Below, piece after piece: positions 1 through 6,375 of a DNA stretch of 13,561 bases. Made by a program: the position numbers and the translations under genes. The stretch is from contig JAEZVM010000234.1 in assembly GCA_023420795.1 (NCBI GenBank), positions 1 through 13,561 on the forward strand, read 5' to 3'. This DNA comes from Pseudomonadota bacterium. Its GTDB lineage: Bacteria; Pseudomonadota; Gammaproteobacteria; Burkholderiales; Burkholderiaceae_D. The first letter of the stretch is position 1; each line of letters begins with the position of its first letter. The notes beneath the pieces were generated by a model. That model was given only the letters and a program-made list of their open reading frames with translations, searched no databases and was not told the origin of the DNA.

Positions 1-313
1 TACGGTGCGGCGGATGTTCGGCGCCGATTTTGCCGAACTGTCAGCGCTATATCGCACCGACACGCCGCTGCGGATTGCCACACTGAGACAAGCGCATGCC
101 AACGGCAATCTCGCCCAACTGGCGAGCGTCGCGCATGTGCTGAGCGGAAGCAGCATGTCGATCGGAGCAACCGAGCTTTCCGCGCTCTGCAGGGAGCTGG
201 AACTGCATGCGAAAGCCGGCTCGCTGGGGAATACAGCGTCAAGGCTGGTCGTGATCGAAGCGGAATACCTGCGCATCAGCAGCAAACTGCAAAGCCTGCT
301 GGACGAGGATTGA
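1..313 (+). CDS. C-terminal Hpt (histidine phosphotransfer) domain, 5'-truncated gene
   Basis: The reading frame is open to the left edge (codons start at base 2), so this is the 3' end of a longer gene; the GTG at 5 is probably an internal Val. The ~100 visible residues form a helical Hpt domain with the motif AHVLSGSSMSIGA. The His at codon 134-136 is the expected phosphate-accepting residue in a His-Asp phosphorelay, and the downstream L..LC.ELE pattern is typical of the following helix. In most Hpt domains the motif reads H.LKGSS; here the Lys is replaced by Ser. Hpt domains at a C-terminus usually end hybrid sensor kinases (BarA/ArcB type), so that is the likely parent protein, but a stand-alone Hpt protein cannot be excluded. 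The stop codon lies 3 bp from the end of the convergent astE. No functional link to arginine catabolism is visible. Confidence 0.72.
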   Translation, partial: TVRRMFGADFAELSALYRTDTPLRIATLRQAHANGNLAQLASVAHVLSGSSMSIGATELSALCRELELHAKAGSLGNTASRLVVIEAEYLRISSKLQSLLDED

Positions 314-316
314 GGA

Positions 317-1312
317 CTAAGCGCTCCGGTCGCGCACCACCATCAGCCCCGCCCGCAATCCGACCCGCACATCCGGATTCGGAAATATCACATGCTCCGT
401 TACAGGGCCGACCCGGTATTCGAAATCGCCATCCTCGGCGATCAATGTGCCCGGCAGCAGTGCGGTGAAATTCATCACATCCCGGTCAAGCATCAAGCGG
501 AATGCTTCGCTGTGCTTGACGACTTCCTGCGCGATCCTGAAGACATCCGGAAGTTTCCGGCTCACGGGCGGCTGCCCGGTACGCAGGAAGGCATCGAGCG
601 CTTCGCGTGCATCCGCAAACCGGCTCAGGTCATTTCCGCCGAACGTTCCGATCTGCCCAAGCTCCACCGTGGCGCTCGCCGCGCCAAAGCGGCTGGCGGT
701 ATAGGCGCTGAATGTGCCGGCCGACGGCGCGCTCAAAATCGCCGCACCGATGCCGGCCCGGCCAAACCAGCCAAGCAGCAGTTGCCGTCGAGCCGGCAGA
801 TGCACATCGGGCACGACTGCAAATGTCGGATAGAGCGAAGGCCTGATTGCGGTGTGCAGATCGAAATGCCATTTCTCCGTATTCGTGTCGCGAAAGAATT
901 GCTCCGTCGCCTGCATGATGGCGTCGGCGCGACCGGCCTCCGCAGCGGACGCCAGTTCCCCGCGTTCCGCGCGAAACATGCGATTCATGTCGGCCTCGAC
1001 GAAACGCCTTCCCTGCCCGATCGCTGAGGGGTTGCCTATCACGAGCAATAAGTTCACCCGAAGTGCGCCTGGTGTCGTGGCGAGTTTGTGCAGCAGATCG
1101 GCAAGCATTTCGATCGGCGCGGTTTCATCGCCGTGGACGCCAGCCGACAGCAGCAGGCGCACGTGTCGCTGCGAGGACTCTGGCATCAGCAGTTGCAAAA
1201 TGCCCCGAGCGGGCATGTGAACCTGGTAGCCAGCCGCGGCGAAGCTGCCGGCAATCGACGAGAACTCTCCTGCAGCGAAGGCATGTACCGGAGCTGGCAG
1301 CGAGTTGCTCAT
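317..1312 (-). CDS. astE: Succinylglutamate desuccinylase (AST pathway, last step)
   Basis: This 331-residue protein hydrolyses N2-succinylglutamate to succinate and glutamate, the fifth step of arginine catabolism by the succinyltransferase route. It is a cytosolic zinc enzyme of the M14/AspA-AstE family. Visible features are the zinc-binding GVHGDETAPIE segment (His60, Glu63), the second ligand region HFDLHTAIR (His153), and a catalytic-type Glu in ATVELGQIG (Glu217). The length matches family members (about 320-335 residues). The ATG at 1312 starts 11 bp after the gdhB stop, and its ribosome-binding site overlaps that stop, so it is probably co-transcribed and translationally coupled with gdhB. 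It is separated by about 6.8 kb from astB and the other AST genes, although it lies on the same strand. No terminator is visible after its stop, which runs tail-to-tail into the Hpt gene. Assignment is firm from motifs, length and context. Confidence 0.95.
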   Translation of the reverse strand: MSNSLPAPVHAFAAGEFSSIAGSFAAAGYQVHMPARGILQLLMPESSQRHVRLLLSAGVHGDETAPIEMLADLLHKLATTPGALRVNLLLVIGNPSAIGQGRRFVEADMNRMFRAERGELASAAEAGRADAIMQATEQFFRDTNTEKWHFDLHTAIRPSLYPTFAVVPDVHLPARRQLLLGWFGRAGIGAAILSAPSAGTFSAYTASRFGAASATVELGQIGTFGGNDLSRFADAREALDAFLRTGQPPVSRKLPDVFRIAQEVVKHSEAFRLMLDRDVMNFTALLPGTLIAEDGDFEYRVGPVTEHVIFPNPDVRVGLRAGLMVVRDRSA

Positions 1313-1320
1313 CTCATTTC

Positions 1321-1326
1321 GCCTCA
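1321..1326 (-). promoter_or_regulatory. astE ribosome-binding site overlapping the gdhB stop codon
   Basis: On the minus strand the sequence reads TGAGGC, so the TGA stop of gdhB supplies the first bases of a GAGG Shine-Dalgarno element. The element lies about 9 bases before the astE ATG. This arrangement supports the chosen start and suggests translational coupling of gdhB and astE. Confidence 0.6.
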
Positions 1327-4300
1327 GCAGCCATCCGTGGCGGAAGACGCCGCCTCGGACAATGTCCAGACATCGAGCACCGCATGCTCCAGATTCTGCT
1401 GCGAGGCCTCCGCCGTGCGTGCGCCCAGCTTCAGCCTGCTGACCAGCGCATCAACCGTTGCGTTCGGATTTTCCGCCGGCGCGACCGCAACAGGCGCCTG
1501 CTGCAATGCATGCATCAGCAGCCGCTGCTGCGCGCGCCGCAATGCCTGCAGGGCATGCTCGCGCAAGGGCTGCTGCGATGGACTTGCCTGCGCCTGCATC
1601 AGTATCCGTTCCAGCGTATCGATGCCGATCTGGCGGCGCAGCGCCATGCCCAGTTTCAGGAATTGCGGCAGGTTCATGCCGGCCGGGCGCGGCACGGCCA
1701 GGCCGGCAAACAGGAAGTCGGCGATGCCTTCGATCGCCTCCACCGACTGGCAGGCCGCTGCGAAGTCCGGCGGCAATCCCTGCAGCGCAAGCGATGAATC
1801 GATGGCCGGTACCAGTTCGCGCACTGCCTCCGGCTGGCTGAACAGCAGCGTCAGTTCCGTCAGCGCATCGGATTCGCGCAATCGCCGGTCCGGCACCGAC
1901 AGCATGCCGTCGATGATCGCCTTCTGCAGCGAACGGGTGCGCTGATCGACTGCTCTCGATACTTCGCGCGGTACTTGCAGCGCACAGGCATCCAGCGTGT
2001 CGAATACCGGCGCGAGGTTCAATGCCGACCAGGCCTGCGCCCATGCCCGGATCACATCGGTTTCCTGCACGCCATACAGGTGCGCGATTTCGCCGATCAT
2101 CACCGGCCCGCAGCGGTTGACCGATTCATTGGCGAGCACGGTCGCAAGGATCGCGTTCGCCAGCGGATGTTCCAGCACATCGCGGCTGGCGGTCAGCGCG
2201 CGCGGGAAGTACGGCGCCAGCAGCGCCCTCGCCCATTTCTGCCCGGTCAGGTCGAGCTCGGCCAAGATGCGCTTGTAGCGGTTCTTCACATGCGCAACCA
2301 CCACCGCCAGTTCCGGCGCAGTCAGGCCGTGGCCTTCCGCCTTGCGCGTGGTCAGTTCGACGGCGCTCGGCAATTGTTCCAGCTTGCGTGACAGCACGCC
2401 TTCCGCTTCCAGGCTGGCGATCAGCGCAGCGTATGCGTCCAGCACCGCCGGATCGGTCTGGGCCTGCGCCTCGCGCGCCAGCAGGTGCGTCTGCAGCGCA
2501 TTGTCGCGCAACACCAGCGCGACGATATCCTGCGTGATGTCGGCTAGCAGCCGGTTGCGCGCCTCCGCACCGAGCTTTCCCGCATTGACTTCTGCATCGA
2601 GCCAGATCTTCACGTTCACTTCATGGTCGGAGCAATCGACGCCGGCGGAATTGTCGATCGCATCGGTGAAGATGTGACCGCCCTTCAGCGCGAATTCGAT
2701 GCGGCCTGCCTGGGTCGCGCCAAGGTTGCCGCCTTCGGTCACCACCTTGCAACGCAGTTCCCTGCCGTCCGCGCGGATCGCGTCGTTGGCCCTGTCCTTC
2801 ACCTGCTCGTGGGTTTCGGTTGACGCCTTGATATAGGTGCCGATGCCGCCGTTATAGAGCAGATCGACCGGCGCCAGCAGGATCGCATGGATCAGCTCTT
2901 CCGGCGCCATGCTGTCGGCCTCGACGCCAAGCGCAGCGCGCGCTTCGGGCGACAGCGGGATGCTGCGCGCGGTGCGCGGCCAGACGCCGCCGCCGGGCGA
3001 GATCAGACTCTTGTCGTAGTCATCCCACGACGAGCGCGGCAGCTGGAACAGGCGGCCGCGCTCGTCGAACGAAGTATCCGCATCCGGCGTCGGATCGATG
3101 AAGATATGCCGATGATCGAATGCCGCCACCAGCTTCAGCTGCCGCGACAGCAGCATGCCATTGCCGAACACGTCGCCCGACATGTCGCCGATGCCCACTG
3201 CGGTAATCGGTATTACGCCGAGGTAGTGGCCGATTTCGTAGAAATGGCGCTTGACGGCTTCCCATGCGCCGCGTGCGGTGATGCCAAGTTTCTTGTGGTC
3301 GTAGCCGACCGAGCCGCCGGATGCAAATGCATCGCCCAGCCAGAAGCCGCGCTGCAGCGCGATGCCGTTGGCAATGTCGGAGAAGGTCGCGGTGCCCTTG
3401 TCGGCGGCGACCACGAGATACGGATCGGCATCGTCGTAGCAAACGGTATCGACTGGACGCACGATTTCGCCCTGAACGCGGTTGTCGGTCACGTCCAGCA
3501 GGCCGGAGATGAACAGCCGGTATACCGCCTCCCCTTCCGCCGCGATGACTTCGCGTGCCGCTTCCTTCGGCATCATCTTGCAGATGAAGCCGCCCTTCGC
3601 GCCGGCCGGCACGATGACTGCGTTCTTGACCATCTGCGCCTTCACCAGGCCGAGCACCTCGGTGCGGTAGTCTTCCATCCGGTCCGACCAGCGCAGGCCG
3701 CCACGCGCCACCGGTCCGCCGCGCAGATGCACGCCCTCGAAGCGGCGCGCGAACACATAGATTTCGCGATAGGGTCGCGGCTGCGGCAGCAATGCAAGCT
3801 GGCTGCTGTCAAACTTGAAGACGATGGTGTCGCCCATCTGCGCACTCTGGAAGTACGAAGTGCGCACCGTCGCCAGCATCAGATCGGCAATGCTGGCCAG
3901 TATGTTCTCGGTGTCCGCGTGGTTGATATCGGCCAGCCGCTGCCGGAACGACCCGAGCTCGGCGGTAGCGGCTGTGCGCCGGTCTCCGGGCGAGGCTGGA
4001 TCGAAGCGCGCGATGAAGTTCTCGACCAGCGCGCGCACGTGCGCCGGCTGGGTTTTCAGCCGCTCGGCCATGTAGCGCAGGCTGAAGCGGCAGCCGGCCT
4101 GGCGCCAGTAGCTCGCATAGGCGCGCACCAGCTGCACTTCCTTCATGCGTAGGCCTGCCTCGATCACCAGCGCATTCATGCGCCCGTCTTCCGCCTCGTC
4201 GTTGAACAGCGACTCGAACAGTTCACGCGCTGCCTGCGCCACCTGCGGCTGCACCAGCTTTGCAGCACTCTGCGCATCGACCGACAGGCTGGACACGAAG

Positions 4301-6066
4301 TAGCGCGTGCCGTCCGATGCTGGAATCGCATAGGTGCGTTCACGCTGGATCGAAACGCCGGCATTGTGCAGCGCGGGCAGGATCTGCGACAGGGCCGGCA
4401 CGCTATTGATTGAATGCAGGCGAATGGTAGCGGTCTCGCCCGCGTTGGCTTCGATGCTGACTCTCACGCGCGGCGACTGTGGATCGGCGAGCAGCATCGC
4501 AAGGTCACGATAGGCGACCGAAGGCGAAGCAGCGGTCATGTAGTCGGCCGGCAGGACGCTCCTGAATCTGCGCAGCATCTGGCGCATGGCTGCGTTTTCG
4601 GTATCGTCGATCAGCCGGTCAAAAGCGCCGTACCAGCCTTCCAGCATTGCCTGCAGCGGCTGCTGTATGTCCTGGTCCAGCTCAAGCGCCATGCTGGCCG
4701 CGCTCGCAATCAGATACAGGCGCGCCAACGGTCCTTCTCCGACCAGCGTCTGCACGCGCACGTCGCGCGCGCCGGAAATGCTGCGCAGATTGTGCGCCAG
4801 CGCATCCGAAAGATGCGCGCTGTACTGTTCGCGCGGCATGTACACCAGCACGTTCAGGTGACGACCATACACGTCGCGCCGCGCGAACACCTTCGCACGC
4901 GGCTGCTTGTACAGTGCCACGACTGCGCCGCACACGCTTGCCAGCCATGCGGTATCGGCTTCCATCACTTCGGTGCGCGGCAGCGATTCCAGGATTTCCA
5001 GGAACTTCTCGGCACGAAAGCCTTCCGGGCGCACGCCGGCCAGCGTCAGCACTTCCCTGATGCGGCCGCGCGCGAACGGCTGCTGCTGCAGCGTGCTGGC
5101 AGCAGCGGCGCGCGAGAACAGTCCGACGAAGCAATGCTCGCCAAGCAGCTTGCCGGCATTATCGGTATCACGCACGCCGATGAAGTCGAGCTGCTGGTCG
5201 CGGTGCAGCGTGGATTGCACATCGGCCTTCACCACCGACAGCGTGTTCCTGCGCGCGGCCAGCGTGTCGTAGTCGCCGGGAATACCGGCCAGGCAGTTGC
5301 CATAGACGGGATGCGCCTTGTCGGCCAGTATGCCGAGCGCGCTGTCCGGCTCGCGCACCAGTTCGCGCTGGCCGGCAACCACCTGATAGCGCGCATAGCC
5401 GAATGCCTCGAAGCCCTGGTTGCCGGCCCACTCAAGGAAGGCGGCAACCTCCTGCCCGGAGGCATCCTGTGCCGCAACTGAGGATGCGATGCCGGTCATT
5501 TTTGCATGCAGCGCCTGCGCATCGCGGTGCACTGTCGCCGCATCGCTTGCCGCCATGTGGATGGCAGCAAGCAGCGCCTCCAGATCGTTCCCGCGCAGCT
5601 CTTCCGCCATCAGGCACAGCACATAGGATTCGAGCGTGCCGCCGGCGGATGCCCTGTCCGCATGCAGCAGGCTGCCGTCATCGGAACGCTGCACCGCCAG
5701 CACGGCATTGAGCACCGCACGCGACGGCAGGCGCAGCCGGCGCATCGCCATCACGATAGAGTCGACGAGGAAGGGCATGTCCGGGTTCAGCACCAGCAAT
5801 GCGGTGACATGCCCGCCACGGTCATCCGCATAGTTCACCGGCTCGATGCGGCAACCTTCCTGCGGCGTCCATTTCGCGAGGCGGGAAAAGCCTTCCCACA
5901 GCGGCGGCGCGAGACTGTCGACCGTGATGCCCGCGATGTCCTCTTCTTCAATGGAATGCAGCCACGCGCGGATCAGCGAGGCGATCGGCGCATCCGGCGA
6001 AACGCCCGCCTGCGCGATCACTCGTTCAAAGGTTTGGGTGCGCAGGTCTTGCGAATGTGGACTCAT
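1324..6066 (-). CDS. gdhB: NAD-specific glutamate dehydrogenase, large (~180 kDa) class
   Basis: This 1580-residue enzyme oxidatively deaminates L-glutamate to 2-oxoglutarate and ammonium with NAD+. The length fits the L-GDH180 family (about 1600 residues): a long N-terminal regulatory part with ACT-like domains, a central catalytic domain and a helical C-terminal domain. Visible motifs are GGLRWSDR (789-796), then VKNAVIVPAGAKGGF (813-827) containing the inferred substrate Lys814 and catalytic Lys824. Next come GIGDMSGDVFGNG (958-970) in the nucleotide-binding region, and further on NGGIGTYIKAS and TEGGNLGATQAGRIEFALKGG-like conserved blocks (the latter around 1107-1128). I chose the ATG at 6066 because GGAGG lies 5 bases upstream and a good -10 box (6124-6129) lies between it and the longer possible start at 6138. 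The gene is followed immediately by astE; the reaction consumes the glutamate made by the AST pathway and regenerates the 2-oxoglutarate used by AstC. In Pseudomonas aeruginosa the homologous gdhB is arginine-inducible through ArgR; whether that holds here is unknown. Confidence 0.95.
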   Translation of the reverse strand: MSPHSQDLRTQTFERVIAQAGVSPDAPIASLIRAWLHSIEEEDIAGITVDSLAPPLWEGFSRLAKWTPQEGCRIEPVNYADDRGGHVTALLVLNPDMPFLVDSIVMAMRRLRLPSRAVLNAVLAVQRSDDGSLLHADRASAGGTLESYVLCLMAEELRGNDLEALLAAIHMAASDAATVHRDAQALHAKMTGIASSVAAQDASGQEVAAFLEWAGNQGFEAFGYARYQVVAGQRELVREPDSALGILADKAHPVYGNCLAGIPGDYDTLAARRNTLSVVKADVQSTLHRDQQLDFIGVRDTDNAGKLLGEHCFVGLFSRAAAASTLQQQPFARGRIREVLTLAGVRPEGFRAEKFLEILESLPRTEVMEADTAWLASVCGAVVALYKQPRAKVFARRDVYGRHLNVLVYMPREQYSAHLSDALAHNLRSISGARDVRVQTLVGEGPLARLYLIASAASMALELDQDIQQPLQAMLEGWYGAFDRLIDDTENAAMRQMLRRFRSVLPADYMTAASPSVAYRDLAMLLADPQSPRVRVSIEANAGETATIRLHSINSVPALSQILPALHNAGVSIQRERTYAIPASDGTRYFVSSLSVDAQSAAKLVQPQVAQAARELFESLFNDEAEDGRMNALVIEAGLRMKEVQLVRAYASYWRQAGCRFSLRYMAERLKTQPAHVRALVENFIARFDPASPGDRRTAATAELGSFRQRLADINHADTENILASIADLMLATVRTSYFQSAQMGDTIVFKFDSSQLALLPQPRPYREIYVFARRFEGVHLRGGPVARGGLRWSDRMEDYRTEVLGLVKAQMVKNAVIVPAGAKGGFICKMMPKEAAREVIAAEGEAVYRLFISGLLDVTDNRVQGEIVRPVDTVCYDDADPYLVVAADKGTATFSDIANGIALQRGFWLGDAFASGGSVGYDHKKLGITARGAWEAVKRHFYEIGHYLGVIPITAVGIGDMSGDVFGNGMLLSRQLKLVAAFDHRHIFIDPTPDADTSFDERGRLFQLPRSSWDDYDKSLISPGGGVWPRTARSIPLSPEARAALGVEADSMAPEELIHAILLAPVDLLYNGGIGTYIKASTETHEQVKDRANDAIRADGRELRCKVVTEGGNLGATQAGRIEFALKGGHIFTDAIDNSAGVDCSDHEVNVKIWLDAEVNAGKLGAEARNRLLADITQDIVALVLRDNALQTHLLAREAQAQTDPAVLDAYAALIASLEAEGVLSRKLEQLPSAVELTTRKAEGHGLTAPELAVVVAHVKNRYKRILAELDLTGQKWARALLAPYFPRALTASRDVLEHPLANAILATVLANESVNRCGPVMIGEIAHLYGVQETDVIRAWAQAWSALNLAPVFDTLDACALQVPREVSRAVDQRTRSLQKAIIDGMLSVPDRRLRESDALTELTLLFSQPEAVRELVPAIDSSLALQGLPPDFAAACQSVEAIEGIADFLFAGLAVPRPAGMNLPQFLKLGMALRRQIGIDTLERILMQAQASPSQQPLREHALQALRRAQQRLLMHALQQAPVAVAPAENPNATVDALVSRLKLGARTAEASQQNLEHAVLDVWTLSEAASSATDGC

Positions 6067-6071
6067 ACACG

Positions 6072-6076
6072 CCTCC
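6072..6076 (-). promoter_or_regulatory. gdhB ribosome-binding site
   Basis: The minus strand carries GGAGG here, 5 bases from the ATG at 6066. It decides between this start and the in-frame upstream ATG at 6138, which would add 24 residues that look unlike a folded N-terminus. Confidence 0.75.
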
Positions 6077-6123
6077 GGTTGGATGTGCCGCGGCTCACAT
6101 TTCAGGGCGGCTTTCCCGAAAAA

Positions 6124-6129
6124 ATTATA
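6124..6129 (-). promoter_or_regulatory. Candidate sigma-70 -10 box for gdhB-astE
   Basis: The minus strand reads a perfect TATAAT. Transcription would begin near 6117 and give a leader of about 50 bases before the ATG at 6066. No good -35 hexamer lies at 16-18 bp upstream, so the promoter may need an activator. This is a sequence match only. Confidence 0.45.
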
Positions 6130-6240
6130 GACATGCAAAACCCGTGCGCATAGCGTGATCGCGCGGCCTTTCCCGCAAGTTCCATGCTGCGCGGCACCCC
6201 TGCTTCGCGAGACTATTTACATTCGCTCGCCACCCGGAAA

Positions 6241-6289
6241 ATGACTTGGCTGATCGCAAGCTTCGGTTCCGTTAAAGATGACTGATCGC
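6241..6289 (+). repeat. Imperfect direct repeat containing ATGACT and TGATCGC
   Basis: ATGACT followed by TGATCGC occurs at 6241-6257 (with four bases between them) and again at 6278-6289 (overlapping by one T). A third TGATCGC is at 6156-6162, on the same strand. The copies lie between the arms of the inverted repeat and upstream of the GMC gene, so they could be regulator-binding half-sites. TGATCGC may simply be a common word in this genome. Confidence 0.3.
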
Positions 6290-6305
6290 TGTTCGCGCCT
6301 ACGAT
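6278..6305 (+). promoter_or_regulatory. Weak candidate promoter for the GMC oxidoreductase gene
   Basis: ATGACT (6278-6283) and TACGAT (6300-6305), separated by 16 bp, each match four of six bases of the sigma-70 -35 and -10 hexamers. Transcription would start near 6312, giving a leader of about 64 bases. The match is poor and could be chance. Confidence 0.22.
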
Positions 6306-6364
6306 GCATTCAGGTCTTCCATAGAAGAGACGAGGATTGGAGCGGTTTTCCGGGTGATCTTGCG

Positions 6365-6370
6365 AGGAGA
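6365..6370 (+). promoter_or_regulatory. GMC oxidoreductase ribosome-binding site
   Basis: AGGAGA lies about 5-6 bases before the ATG at 6376 and fixes the start of the gene, which begins directly with the FAD-binding strand. Confidence 0.7.
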
Positions 6371-6375
6371 CGGAC

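Larger units (their letters stand above)
6231..6356. repeat. Perfect 11-bp inverted repeat, arms 104 bp apart
   Basis: The left arm CACCCGGAAAA (6231-6241) is the exact reverse complement of the right arm TTTTCCGGGTG (6346-6356). The right arm sits just upstream of the GMC ribosome-binding site, and the left arm lies about 100 bp before the putative gdhB -10 box. GCGAG also follows each arm outward on its own strand, at slightly different distances. By a rough count, a perfect 11-bp match is expected only about once in a hundred regions of this size. Possible roles are paired operators for a regulator of the divergent genes, or a long-range RNA stem in the GMC leader if transcription starts upstream of 6231. 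Confidence 0.55.
6067..6375. other. Divergent intergenic control region (gdhB-astE / GMC oxidoreductase)
   Basis: This 309-bp stretch is the only sizeable non-coding segment of the window. It separates the divergent gdhB and GMC genes and is visibly less GC-rich than its neighbours, as expected for promoters. It holds the gdhB leader with its GGAGG site, a perfect TATAAT -10 box towards gdhB, a perfect 11-bp inverted repeat (6231-6241 and 6346-6356), three copies of TGATCGC (6156, 6251, 6283), a weak candidate promoter for the GMC gene, and the GMC ribosome-binding site. I see no RNA gene, riboswitch or small ORF with a convincing start in it. Confidence 0.7.

Noticed and set aside
2887..4152. 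Plus-strand open frame of 421 codons opposite gdhB
   Set aside because: It lies wholly antisense to the conserved catalytic region of the glutamate dehydrogenase, has Arg/Ala/His-rich composition, no ribosome-binding site and no recognisable domain. GC-rich codon use on the other strand explains it.
6215..6243. TTTACA at 6215-6220 as a -35 box for the GMC gene
   Set aside because: The hexamer is good, but the sequence 16-18 bp downstream has no -10-like hexamer.
6191..6260. Possible sigma-54 promoter (GG...GC spacing) upstream of the GMC gene
   Set aside because: No GG and GC pair has the required -24/-12 spacing together with the surrounding consensus bases.
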